This document shows positions 1 through 8,133 of a stretch of DNA of 35,397 bases, in pieces. Position 1 is the stretch's first letter; each line of letters starts with the position of its first letter. The DNA is from Bacteroidales bacterium (GTDB taxonomy: Bacteria; Bacteroidota; Bacteroidia; Bacteroidales; UBA3824): assembly GCA_017541145.1 (NCBI GenBank), contig JAFXZT010000023.1, positions 1-35,397 on the forward strand. The letters are read 5' to 3'. Made by a program: the position numbers and the translations under genes. The notes beneath the pieces were generated by a model. The model ran no database searches, was not told the DNA's origin, and saw only the letters and a list, made by a program, of their open reading frames with translations.

Positions 1-462
1 ATAGACCGCGCAAAAAATCCGGGAAAATTTTCAACCGTTGTAATTTCCGAAGGTGCGAAATTCAAGGGTATGACTCCCGAAAATAATTACAGAATCGGCG
101 AAAAAGTAGCGCAAAAACTACACAAAATATCAGCCAAATTCAACAACGGTAAAAAAGTGGATACAATTGTTCAAAATCTTGGTTACCTTGTAAGAAGCGG
201 CGTTCCCGATGCAACTGATTCCATAGTACCGATTGCTTACGGAAATATTGCAATGGATATTATAAGTGACGGAAAATCAGGCATGATGACAGCGTTAAGA
301 GACGGAGTTTACACAGCAGTAGACCTCAATTTGATTGACCAAAGTCCGAAAACTATAAATGTAGAAAAGTTTTACGACAAGTACAATCTGCAACCGAAAA
401 TTGATTCTTACATGTCGATGCCGCAACTGATTATCAACGGTACAACAATACTTAGCAAATAA
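1..462 (+). CDS. pfkA: 6-phosphofructokinase, C-terminal part (5'-truncated)
   Basis: The reading frame is open from the first base of the window, so the gene starts upstream. About 153 C-terminal residues are visible. They contain a segment typical of the end of the phosphofructokinase fold: the strand around NPGKFSTVVISEGAKF, and then LGYLVRSGVPDATDSIVP, which corresponds to the conserved GY-RSG segment near the substrate site. Bacterial PFKs phosphorylate fructose-6-phosphate in cytosolic glycolysis, using ATP or pyrophosphate. The donor cannot be decided because the N-terminal nucleotide-binding loop lies outside the window. The stop codon is followed after 9 bases by argS, so the two are probably co-transcribed. 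Family assignment is fairly firm; the exact subgroup is not. Confidence 0.82.
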   Translation: MDRAKNPGKFSTVVISEGAKFKGMTPENNYRIGEKVAQKLHKISAKFNNGKKVDTIVQNLGYLVRSGVPDATDSIVPIAYGNIAMDIISDGKSGMMTALRDGVYTAVDLNLIDQSPKTINVEKFYDKYNLQPKIDSYMSMPQLIINGTTILSK

Positions 463-471
463 TTATTAAAA

Positions 472-2265
472 ATGTCAATAGAAGAAAGTTTAAAACAAAC
501 AGTAATCAACGCTGTATCAACACTTTATAGTAAAGAAGCAGCAGATTCACAAATTCAAATTCAAAAAACCAAAAAAGAATTTGAAGGCGATTTAACAATT
601 GTGGTTTTCCCGCTTTTGAAATTGTCAGGCAAAAAACCAGAAGACACTGCAAATGAAATCGGAAACTACATCACAGCCAACTGGAACAACGCAAAAGGAT
701 TTAATGTTGTAAAAGGATTTTTGAATATCTCGTTGAAACATACAGTAATCACAGATATATTGCTGGGAATCAACGCAAAACCGGATTTTGGAACAGTACC
801 TGTAACAGAAAAATCCAAGAAAGTAGTAATCGAATTTTCGTCACCAAATACCAACAAACCGCTTCACCTCGGACACTTGAGAAACAACTTTTTGGGCGAC
901 TCAATTTCTAAAATTTTGAAGGCCGGCGGCAACAATGTAATAAAAGTTAACCTCGTAAACGACAGAGGTATACATATTTGCAAATCGATGCTTGCATGGC
1001 AAAAATGGGGTCACGGCGAAACTCCCGAAACTTCAGGAATCAAAGGCGACCACCTTATCGGAAATTATTATGTAGAATTCGATAAGCATTATAAACAAGA
1101 AATCAAAGATCTCATGGCTCAGGGCATGACAGAAGACGAGGCTAAACAAAAAGCACCGTCAATCGTGGAAGCTCACGAAATGCTCAAGAAATGGGAAAAC
1201 GGTGATAAAGAGGTAGTTGAACTCTGGAAGACAATGAATTCATGGGTTTATGCCGGATTTGATGTTACATACAAACTTATGGGCATAGAGTTCGACAAAA
1301 TATACCATGAATCGGAAACTTATCTTGAAGGCAAACAATATGTACTTGACGCTTTAGAAAAAGGAATTTGTCACAAAGACGAAACCGGCGCAACATTTAT
1401 TGATTTAACTGCTGACGGTTTGGACAAGAAAATTTTGTTAAGACGCGATGGTACAACAGTTTACATGACTCAAGATTTGGGAACTGCTGCAATGCGTCAA
1501 CGCGAATTCAATTTCGACGAACATATTTATGTAGTCGGCAACGAACAAGATTACCACTTCAAAGCGTTGAAACTCGTTCTCAAAAAAATGGGTTTTGATT
1601 GGGCTGATGCTATCAAACATTTCTCTTACGGCATGGTGGAACTTCCGAACGGCAAAATGAAGTCGCGCGAAGGTACAGTAGTTGACGCCGATGATTTGAT
1701 TGCAGAAATGACCGAAACAGCACGTCAAACTTCTGAAGAGCTTGGTAAACTTCACGAAATGTCAAAAGAACAACAAGACGAAACCGTTTCAACAATTGCG
1801 ATGGCAGCGTTGAAATATTTCATTTTGAAAGTTGACCCGAAGAAAACCATTCTTTTCAATCCAGCAGAAAGTATTGATTTCAACGGAAATACAGGACCGT
1901 TTGTATTGTACACATACGCTCGTATCTGTTCGATTTTCAGGAAGTTGGAAGAAAAATCAATTTCAAGAGAAACACTCAGCGCAGATTTTGACACTATATC
2001 GGAAACCGAAAGCAATCTTATTCAGTTTATTGCAACATTCCCGAATGTTTTGCAAGACGCTTGCAAGATGTGCAGCCCGGCTCAAATTGCAAATTTTGTA
2101 TACGAAGTTTGCAAACAATTCAATCAATTTTATCATGATTACAAAATTCTTGGCGAAGAAAATTCACAAATCAGAGAATTCCGTCTCACACTTGCCGAAA
2201 ATGCAGGTCGCGTAATCAAAAAATGTTTGAATATGCTCGGTATCAACGTTTTGGAAAAGATGTAA
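472..2265 (+). CDS. argS: Arginyl-tRNA synthetase
   Basis: This 597-residue protein has the usual length for bacterial ArgRS, a class I synthetase that charges tRNA-Arg in the cytosol. The N-terminal ~100 residues form the ArgRS-specific Add-1 domain, which recognises the tRNA elbow. The class I signature is HLGH at residues 132-135 in the context SSPNTNKPLHLGHLRN, the usual ArgRS form of HIGH. The KMSKS-loop equivalent is KMKSREGT near residues 395-402. The C-terminal helical region (about 450-597, ending in LNMLGINVLEKM) is the anticodon-binding DALR domain. The ATG lies 9 bases after the upstream phosphofructokinase stop, so the two genes are probably in one operon. Nothing unusual was seen. 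Confidence 0.97.
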   Translation: MSIEESLKQTVINAVSTLYSKEAADSQIQIQKTKKEFEGDLTIVVFPLLKLSGKKPEDTANEIGNYITANWNNAKGFNVVKGFLNISLKHTVITDILLGINAKPDFGTVPVTEKSKKVVIEFSSPNTNKPLHLGHLRNNFLGDSISKILKAGGNNVIKVNLVNDRGIHICKSMLAWQKWGHGETPETSGIKGDHLIGNYYVEFDKHYKQEIKDLMAQGMTEDEAKQKAPSIVEAHEMLKKWENGDKEVVELWKTMNSWVYAGFDVTYKLMGIEFDKIYHESETYLEGKQYVLDALEKGICHKDETGATFIDLTADGLDKKILLRRDGTTVYMTQDLGTAAMRQREFNFDEHIYVVGNEQDYHFKALKLVLKKMGFDWADAIKHFSYGMVELPNGKMKSREGTVVDADDLIAEMTETARQTSEELGKLHEMSKEQQDETVSTIAMAALKYFILKVDPKKTILFNPAESIDFNGNTGPFVLYTYARICSIFRKLEEKSISRETLSADFDTISETESNLIQFIATFPNVLQDACKMCSPAQIANFVYEVCKQFNQFYHDYKILGEENSQIREFRLTLAENAGRVIKKCLNMLGINVLEKM

Positions 2266-2273
2266 AAATAAAA

Positions 2274-2329
2274 AACGATAACATATAGTCAGGTAAAATA
2301 AAAACAAACCTGGCTATATGAAAATCGTT
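2274..2329 (+). other. Long hairpin downstream of argS
   Basis: Two nested inverted repeats lie just after the argS stop. The inner arms are CATATAGTCAGGT (2282-2294) and ACCTGGCTATATG (2308-2320), 13 bp with one G-U pair if transcribed. The outer arms are AACGAT and ATCGTT. There is no T-tract after the right arm on the + strand, and an A-rich run precedes the left arm. It is therefore not a textbook + strand terminator. It may be a 3'-end stabiliser or a terminator reading the other way, although no minus-strand gene ends here. Confidence 0.5.
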
Positions 2330-2477
2330 ATAAAAAAAGTTGATATAAAAATCTAAATAATAACATAAACTAAAATTTAACATACACAAATTTTGGTTAT
2401 TTTTTCCATAATAATGGTAAGAATTGCAATTGAAAAATTAATAAAATAGCAGAATAAAACAATTCAAATAAATAATT

Positions 2478-3320
2478 ATGGAAATAATTGAAAATAAGGA
2501 ATTTGAAGGTGAAAGACCTCTTTACAAAACCCAAAATTTAGAGTTAAAAAACGTTACAATTCATGCCGGAGAAAGTGCTCTGAAAGAAACAAAAAATATC
2601 AGTGCCGAAGATTGTGTTTTTGAAGGCAAATATCCGCTATGGATAACAGATAATTTCAAAATTCAAAAATGCAAATTTACGGATGGAGCACGCGCAGGTA
2701 TTTGGTACTCAAGCAATATGGAAATGCAGGACACTTTGATAGAAGCTCCAAAGGCATTTCGCGATTGCAACAAATTGTATTTGAAAAATGTACAAATTCC
2801 AAATGCTGATGAAACTTTTTGGCATTGCAACGATGTAACTTTGGAAGATGTAGAAGTGGAAAATGCACCGTATATTTTTATGCATTGTAACAATATTAAA
2901 ATCAACAATTACAAACAAAAAGGAAATTATTCGTTTCAGTATTGCAAAAATATCGAAATCAGAAACGCAATAATTCACAGCAAAGATGCATTTTGGAATA
3001 GTGAAAATGTAACGATTTACGATTCAGAAATCATCGGCGAATATTTGGCATGGCATAGCAAAAATGTTAAATTAGTAAACTGTTATATCGGTGAAACTCA
3101 ACCACTTTGCTATGCAGACGGATTACAATTAATCAATTGCCGTTTCCGAGAAGACAGCGATTTGGCTTTTGAATATTCAGAAGTTGACGCAGAAATTTCG
3201 GGTCATATTACAAGTATAAAAAATCCGCGAACCGGACGTATAAAAGCTGATTCCGTGGGTGAAATAATAATTGATAAAAATATCAAAAAACCTGCTAATT
3301 GCAAGATTTTGACTAATTGA
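2478..3320 (+). CDS. DUF3737 family right-handed beta-helix protein
   Basis: This 280-residue protein consists almost entirely of short repeated strands of the form xNVTIxx...xCx, for example ITDNFKIQKCKFTDG, CNDVTLEDVEVENA, CKNIEIRNAIIHSKDAFWNS and SKNVKLVNCYIGE. That is the pattern of a right-handed parallel beta-helix resembling pectate lyase. The N-terminus, MEIIENKEFEGERPLYKTQN, matches what I know of DUF3737. No signal peptide is visible, so it is probably cytosolic. Biochemical function is unknown, although proteins of this fold often bind or cut polysaccharides. The stop codon overlaps or lies 15 bases from the start of the PLP lyase that follows, so the two are translated from one message. 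Confidence 0.85.
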   Translation: MEIIENKEFEGERPLYKTQNLELKNVTIHAGESALKETKNISAEDCVFEGKYPLWITDNFKIQKCKFTDGARAGIWYSSNMEMQDTLIEAPKAFRDCNKLYLKNVQIPNADETFWHCNDVTLEDVEVENAPYIFMHCNNIKINNYKQKGNYSFQYCKNIEIRNAIIHSKDAFWNSENVTIYDSEIIGEYLAWHSKNVKLVNCYIGETQPLCYADGLQLINCRFREDSDLAFEYSEVDAEISGHITSIKNPRTGRIKADSVGEIIIDKNIKKPANCKILTN

Positions 3321-3334
3321 AAAAAAAATCGAGA

Positions 3335-4507
3335 ATGAAACATTACTTAAAAACAGTAAACCGCAGTCACACAAACTCTTACAAATGGGATTCTATCGAC
3401 TGCAAAGAACAAAACATCATTCCTCTGTGGGTAGCAGATATGGATTTTGCAACACCCAAACCAATTGTAGACGCTGTTGTACAACGCGCGAAACATCCGG
3501 TTTACGGATATGTAAAAGTTCCAAACGAATACAAAGAAGCCGTTTGCAACTGGTTTGAAACTCAACACGAATGGCATACCGAACCTCAAGACGTAATTTA
3601 CACTACAAGCGTAGTTACTGCAATTTCTGCAATAATTAAGGCCGTAACTAAAAATAAAGATAGAGTTCTAATTCAAACTCCGGTTTACAATTGTTTCTTT
3701 TCGTCTATTGAAAATAATGGTTGCAAAATACTTGCTAACTCATTGATTAACAAAGACGGAGAATATTCAATTGATTTTGAATTCTTTGAAATGATGGCAA
3801 GACAAGCATCTGTTTTCATTCTTTGCAATCCACACAATCCGGCAGGAAGATGTTGGACAGAGAGTGAACTCGATAAAATGGCATTAATTTGCAAAAGACA
3901 CAAAGTTTTTGTAATTGCAGACGAAATCCATTGCGAAATCATCATGCCGGGATACAAATACACTCCGTTTGGAATTATTGCTGACAAACATAAATTAAAT
4001 TATGTACAATGTTCATCAATTTCAAAAACATTCAATACAGCCGGTTTGCACATCGCAAATATCATTTGTAAAAACGAAAAATATCGCGAACAAATAATTC
4101 AAGCAATCAATGCAAACGAAGTTGGTGAAGTAAATCCGTTTGGCGTAGAAGCTCTGATTACTGCTTATACAAACAGGGAATGCAAATTTTACATCAGAGA
4201 TCTCAACAACACAATTTACGACAATTATTTGCTTGCTAAAGAGAAACTTAAAAATACAAAAATTGTTGTAACTCCACTTGAAGGAACGTATTTGATGTGG
4301 ATAGATATCAGATGTTTTGGCAAAAAAGTAGCAATGGTAAAAAAAGAACTTCTGCGCAATTATCATATTTGGGTGAACGAAGGCACGATGTACGGCTCTG
4401 ACGGTGAAGGATTTCTGAGAATAAATCTTGCAACCTCACCGGAAAGGATAGAAGCTGCAATGAATTATTTGTTAGAATATTACAACGATAAAATCAACGG
4501 TAAATAA
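3335..4507 (+). CDS. PatB/MalY-type PLP-dependent C-S lyase or aminotransferase
   Basis: This is a fold-type I PLP enzyme of the MalY/PatB group (cystathionine beta-lyase-like, cleaving C-S bonds of cystathionine or cysteine). With this start it is 390 residues, the usual length. The PLP-binding lysine is in SSISKTFNTAGLH (K231), the aspartate binding the pyridine nitrogen in VIADEIHCE (195-201), and the NPHNPAGR segment at about 165-172. The N-terminus MKHYLKTVNRSHTNSYKWD matches the family's usual start. I therefore prefer ATG 3335 over the in-frame TTG at 3317, which would overlap the DUF3737 stop codon. The next gene begins 15 bases after this stop. Substrate is not determined by sequence. 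Confidence 0.9.
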   Translation: MKHYLKTVNRSHTNSYKWDSIDCKEQNIIPLWVADMDFATPKPIVDAVVQRAKHPVYGYVKVPNEYKEAVCNWFETQHEWHTEPQDVIYTTSVVTAISAIIKAVTKNKDRVLIQTPVYNCFFSSIENNGCKILANSLINKDGEYSIDFEFFEMMARQASVFILCNPHNPAGRCWTESELDKMALICKRHKVFVIADEIHCEIIMPGYKYTPFGIIADKHKLNYVQCSSISKTFNTAGLHIANIICKNEKYREQIIQAINANEVGEVNPFGVEALITAYTNRECKFYIRDLNNTIYDNYLLAKEKLKNTKIVVTPLEGTYLMWIDIRCFGKKVAMVKKELLRNYHIWVNEGTMYGSDGEGFLRINLATSPERIEAAMNYLLEYYNDKINGK

Positions 4508-4522
4508 CAAGAAAAATTAGAA

Positions 4523-5353
4523 ATGATTCGTTCTTGCTTGATACTGATGATAATAATAACCGCCGTTACTGCAAAAGTTAACGCACAAAATCCAACGATA
4601 AATGCTTTCGGCGAGGGTTTGTCGGGAACGATGTCTGCAGAAAACGGCTTAAATTCAATAGGATACAATCCAGCCGGAATTTATTCAGCCGGACTTGAGG
4701 CGGGAATCAGTTACAACAGCAGATTTTGTATGAAAGAACTTTCGCAAAAATCAGCCGTAGCAACCGTTCCCGTTTCAAAAGGCTGTTTTGGCGTTGACTT
4801 CAATTATTTTGGATTCAACCTTTACAACAATATTCAAACCGGACTCGGCTACGCAATGAATCTTGGCGCAGGTATTAAAGCCGGAATCAAGATTAATTAT
4901 CACAATATTCATATTGATGACAGCCCCGAAAAAACGAATACCATGACCGGCGAAATTGGCGTAATCTACTCGCCTGCATCGTCAATTGATTTTGGAGCTT
5001 ACATTAAAAATCCTACAAATCAACAGTTTAGCAATTGCGATACAATAATTCCGGTAGAATTATCTGCGGGAATTAAATACAAATTTCAGAACTACGGAAG
5101 CGCAAGTGTTGAGCTGAGCAAAAACAATTTGGAAGATCAAATAAAAATTTCGCTCGGAGTTCAAGGCGTAATTGCAGAACGTGTTACGTTACTTGGCGGA
5201 ATTTCTACTTATCCGTTTGAAGCGTCAATCGGAGTTGCAACAGGTTTTGAAAAAATAAATTTTCAGATGTCATTTGTAAAAAATGAATACTTAGGCTGGA
5301 TTCCTACAGCAACAATTATCTGGAGCAACAAACAAAAATCAAATAAAAAATAA
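4523..5353 (+). CDS. PorV/PorQ-like outer-membrane beta-barrel protein
   Basis: This 276-residue secreted protein has a cleavable signal peptide: a hydrophobic stretch at residues 4-17, with likely cleavage after VNA-Q near residue 22. The mature part starts with a GLSGTMSAENGLNSIGYNPAGI segment, characteristic of the PorV/PorQ and FadL-like barrels (the NPAGI/NPA motif). It is followed by alternating amphipathic strands ending in aromatic residues. It should sit in the outer membrane. PorV/PorQ proteins are linked to type IX secretion, but no other T9SS gene is in the window, so that role is only a possibility. It is the third gene of the 2478-5353 run, 15 bases after the PLP lyase. Confidence 0.68.
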   Translation: MIRSCLILMIIITAVTAKVNAQNPTINAFGEGLSGTMSAENGLNSIGYNPAGIYSAGLEAGISYNSRFCMKELSQKSAVATVPVSKGCFGVDFNYFGFNLYNNIQTGLGYAMNLGAGIKAGIKINYHNIHIDDSPEKTNTMTGEIGVIYSPASSIDFGAYIKNPTNQQFSNCDTIIPVELSAGIKYKFQNYGSASVELSKNNLEDQIKISLGVQGVIAERVTLLGGISTYPFEASIGVATGFEKINFQMSFVKNEYLGWIPTATIIWSNKQKSNKK

Positions 5354-5354
5354 A

Positions 5355-5387
5355 TAGTTTTGCGGGCGTAATGCCCGTACAAAACTA
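5355..5387 (+). terminator. Hairpin after the DUF3737-PLP lyase-OMP run
   Basis: Inverted repeat starting 1-2 bases after the stop codon. TAGTTTTG plus CGGGC (5355-5367) pairs with GCCCG (5373-5377) and CAAAACTA (5380-5387), with a GTAAT loop and a 2-base bulge. No clear T-tract follows. It may be a weak terminator, an mRNA-end stabiliser or a copy of a small palindromic repeat. Confidence 0.45.
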
Positions 5388-5467
5388 TGTTACAACTCTC
5401 CCACCCCCAAAAAAAATCACACAAAATTCTTTAATATATTTTAATTTTTCAACTTCAAAATAATTAA

Positions 5468-5475
5468 TAATTTTG
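5468..5475 (+). promoter_or_regulatory. Putative -7 box for the BspA-like gene
   Basis: TAATTTTG fits the Bacteroidetes -7 consensus TAnnTTTG. It lies about 125 bases before the start codon at 5603. No good TTTG-type -33 element is seen at the expected spacing, so this is tentative. Confidence 0.38.
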
Positions 5476-5602
5476 CGACATATTTATCAACATTTAAAGG
5501 GAATTATTGTATAAAAACAAATATTTATTTAGAAAAAAACTGTTTACTAATACAAAAATATACAAACATTTTTTTTAATTATCAACTATAAAAAACAACA
5601 AA

Positions 5603-6880
5603 ATGAAAAAGAAACTAGTTTATGCAGCTGCAATTATTTTAGCAACTGCAACGGTATTTTCATCTTGCAAAAAAGACAAAGAAGATGAAATTCCGCAACA
5701 AGAAAAAACTGAAGAATCTCAAAAAACTGATGATTCTCAGAAAACTGAAGAACAACAAAAAAACGATGATTCACAGAAAACTGATGAACAACAAAAAACT
5801 GATGATTCACAGAAAACTGACGTAGGTACAAAACCTCAGGAAACCACCAAAGTAAAAATTACTTTTGACCTCAACGGTTTCGAAGGAACAGCTCCAGCAG
5901 CAATCGAAACTGAAAAAAATAAAGAAGTTACCCTACCGAAACCTACCACAAATTCCAAATTCAAGTTTATGGGTTGGTCAAAAGAAAAAAACGGTACAGT
6001 AATCAAAGATTTTAAATTCGACAAAGATGTTACACTCTACGCAATTTTTTCAACTGAAGTAAAATGTAAATTAGACGACATTGAAAAATATTTGGCAGAA
6101 TACTCAAAATTGAACAAAAAAGAAAAATTGAATTTTGAAATTACTGACAAATGCGGTTTAACAGAAAATGTTGAAACGCCGTACTTAACTAACGGAGAAT
6201 CAAAAGATTACCAAGAATGGGCAAACAAAAATCTTAGTAAAATTAATCTTAGTGCGATTTTTGAAAAACTCAACAAAAGTTTGGATAAATACCCAAATGT
6301 TCCACTTGTATTAGACTTTACTAATTCCGGATTGAAATATTTACCGGCAAATATGTTGTCAAATCTTAAAAATACAGGAGCAACAATTGAAATTAAATTA
6401 CCAAAAACTCTTGAATTTTTATATCAAACTTTCCAAGGTTGCAAAAGAATCAAATCAATTACAATTCCGGCAAGTGTAAAAGTAATAGCAGGTGCAGCAT
6501 TTCAAACTTGTACAAATCTTCAAACAGTAATATTTGAAGGAAACAGCCAATTGGAAAATATCACTACAGAAGCATTTTTCCAATCAGGAATTACAAGTAT
6601 CAAAATTCCTAAAAATGTTAAAAAAATAGGTAATCAAGCATTTTATGAGTGCAATAATCTCAATAAATTGACATTTGAAAACGAAAGCCAATTGGAAACT
6701 ATTGAAGTACAAGCTTTTTGTGGAGATGAAAAAATAACAGCGGTAACACTTCCTGCAAAAGTCAAAACAATTAAAAACGAAGCTTTTGCTCGTACAGGTC
6801 TGAAAAGTGTAACATTACCAAAAAGCGCAACTGATGTAGCAGAAAACGCATTCCCAACCGGTTGTAAAAAGAACAAATAA
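5603..6880 (+). CDS. BspA-like leucine-rich-repeat surface lipoprotein
   Basis: A 425-residue lipoprotein. The signal peptide ends in a lipobox, VFSSC, with acylated Cys22. The residues after it (KKDKEDE) resemble the acidic export signal that sends Bacteroidetes lipoproteins to the cell surface. Residues 34-75 are a low-complexity linker made of a 12-residue unit (QKTDDSQKTEEQ and variants). About 84-149 is a Listeria/Bacteroides repeat (InlB B-repeat-like) domain: ITFDLNGFEG, FKFMGWSKEKNGT, TLYAIF. From about 270 to the end are BspA-type LRR_5 repeats with the pattern SITIPASVKVIAGAAFQTC. Such proteins usually act as adhesins or surface binders; the ligand is not predictable. It is a single gene with its own upstream region and terminator. 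Confidence 0.9.
   Translation: MKKKLVYAAAIILATATVFSSCKKDKEDEIPQQEKTEESQKTDDSQKTEEQQKNDDSQKTDEQQKTDDSQKTDVGTKPQETTKVKITFDLNGFEGTAPAAIETEKNKEVTLPKPTTNSKFKFMGWSKEKNGTVIKDFKFDKDVTLYAIFSTEVKCKLDDIEKYLAEYSKLNKKEKLNFEITDKCGLTENVETPYLTNGESKDYQEWANKNLSKINLSAIFEKLNKSLDKYPNVPLVLDFTNSGLKYLPANMLSNLKNTGATIEIKLPKTLEFLYQTFQGCKRIKSITIPASVKVIAGAAFQTCTNLQTVIFEGNSQLENITTEAFFQSGITSIKIPKNVKKIGNQAFYECNNLNKLTFENESQLETIEVQAFCGDEKITAVTLPAKVKTIKNEAFARTGLKSVTLPKSATDVAENAFPTGCKKNK
5720..5821 (+). repeat. 36-bp in-frame tandem repeat, about three copies
   Basis: Inside the BspA-like gene, a 36-base unit encoding QKTDDSQKTEEQ, QKNDDSQKTDEQ and QKTDDSQKTD is repeated with few changes. The unit length is a multiple of three, so copy-number slippage would keep the frame and only lengthen or shorten the linker behind the lipid anchor. 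Confidence 0.85.
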
Positions 6881-6901
6881 AAAAAATTAAAATAAAATCG
6901 A

Positions 6902-6934
6902 ATCCCGTCATCACAAAATGACGGGATTTTTTTT
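6902..6934 (+). terminator. Rho-independent terminator of the BspA-like gene
   Basis: A perfect 10-bp stem, ATCCCGTCAT and ATGACGGGAT, with a 6-base loop, followed directly by a run of T. It starts about 20 bases after the stop codon at 6880. Confidence 0.93.
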
Positions 6935-6942
6935 ATAGACAC

Positions 6943-6982
6943 AAAAAAAAACTCATCTTACATAACAAATTGTAAGATGAGT
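6943..6982 (-). terminator. Rho-independent terminator of the minus-strand cell-wall block
   Basis: Perfect 11-bp arms ACTCATCTTAC and GTAAGATGAGT with a 10-base loop. Read on the minus strand, a run of 8-9 T follows the stem. It lies about 28 bases past the stop of the signal-peptidase-like gene and directly abuts the opposing terminator at 6902-6934. Confidence 0.9.
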
Positions 6983-7010
6983 TTCAGATAATTTATAACG
7001 TAATAAACAT

Positions 7011-8126
7011 TTATAGAGCAACACCAAGTACATGATTATCAGGCAAGAAGCCGAAATAACGAGAGTCGTTACTTGAAGCGTGGTTGTCGCTGATAACGAA
7101 ATAATAATTTCTCTCAAACTTGTAAGAATCTACTTGTTTGTCGTTGATATAAACTTTGTTGTCTTTCACCTCTACCTTTTTGCCTTCGTAAACTTCAATA
7201 CAACGGCGGTAAAGGAGAATCGTATTTGGATTTAATGGAATACTCTTATCTTTTTGTGGAATTGCAACCGGTCCAAAGTTACTAAAATTCCAATGTTTAG
7301 ATTCTGAATAAGGATAAAATGTACGGTCAAAAAAATCTGTAGGCAAAACTATTCTTTCAACATCCTTAATTACAGCAAATTTAGACAATTTATCAGCAGC
7401 ACTTGCTGTAAGACTGTAAATTGTCATAGACTCGTTGTTAGAAATTTTGTTACTGAAATATTCAAGATAACGTTCAGCAAAAATATCTTCGCCAACCGAC
7501 ATGCCTTCTTTTGTAAGTCCGATAGAATCAAGACTTGTCGGATTAAGGATACCGTTGTTTACAACGAGATACGCATATTTGGAATTCTCAACGTCATTGA
7601 TTTTGTTCTTATTTATAAAAACCACGTTGTTTTTTATCTGAACAATCTGACCCGGAAGTCCGATAACACGTGAAAGGTATACTTCACGATTATCCAACGG
7701 TTGGAAAATAAGTTCAGATTTAGAACACCAATTTCCGAATTTTCTACACATCGTATAATAATTTTTGTCAATACTCTGAGGATTGATAGTATCACGCTCA
7801 GGATGACGAAAAACTACTACGTCGTTGAAATCAGGGTTTGAAAGTTTTGAATAAAAGACAACAGAACCTAATTTGTAAGAAGGATCCATAGAATTTGATG
7901 AAACCTTTACCTTACCAATTGTGAAAAATATTAAAACGTTAACAACAAGTAAAACACCTCCCAAAATAATGAGAGTTTTCACCCAGGTTTTAAGACCGCC
8001 CCAACCTTTTTTCTTCTTAGAAGTAGTTGTTGTAGTGGTTGTTACAGTTTTAATAGTTTTGTCACCGTCTTTAGAAACAGTTTCTGTTTTTGTTGTCTTT
8101 ACAACTTTTTCCTTGTTATCTGCCAT
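7011..8126 (-). CDS. Signal peptidase I-like (S26) membrane protein, catalytic lysine replaced
   Basis: A 371-residue protein. The N-terminal ~45 residues are charged and very rich in Thr and Lys. One membrane segment follows at about 50-70, then the S26 periplasmic fold. Box B is present as VSSNSMDPSYKLG, with nucleophile Ser79. The C-terminal box is SDNHASSNDSRYFGF (346-360), with the conserved Asp354. In the box where family members read Y-I/V-K-R-x-V-G-L-P-G, this protein reads YLSRVIGLPGQ (150-160). The general-base lysine is therefore Ser152. Family members cleave secretory signal peptides at the membrane. This copy may be inactive, use a different base, or be a second paralog with another role. 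It is the last gene of the block, 7 bases after the MBOAT gene. Confidence 0.85.
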   Translation of the reverse strand: MADNKEKVVKTTKTETVSKDGDKTIKTVTTTTTTTSKKKKGWGGLKTWVKTLIILGGVLLVVNVLIFFTIGKVKVSSNSMDPSYKLGSVVFYSKLSNPDFNDVVVFRHPERDTINPQSIDKNYYTMCRKFGNWCSKSELIFQPLDNREVYLSRVIGLPGQIVQIKNNVVFINKNKINDVENSKYAYLVVNNGILNPTSLDSIGLTKEGMSVGEDIFAERYLEYFSNKISNNESMTIYSLTASAADKLSKFAVIKDVERIVLPTDFFDRTFYPYSESKHWNFSNFGPVAIPQKDKSIPLNPNTILLYRRCIEVYEGKKVEVKDNKVYINDKQVDSYKFERNYYFVISDNHASSNDSRYFGFLPDNHVLGVAL

Positions 8127-8133
8127 TTTTAAG

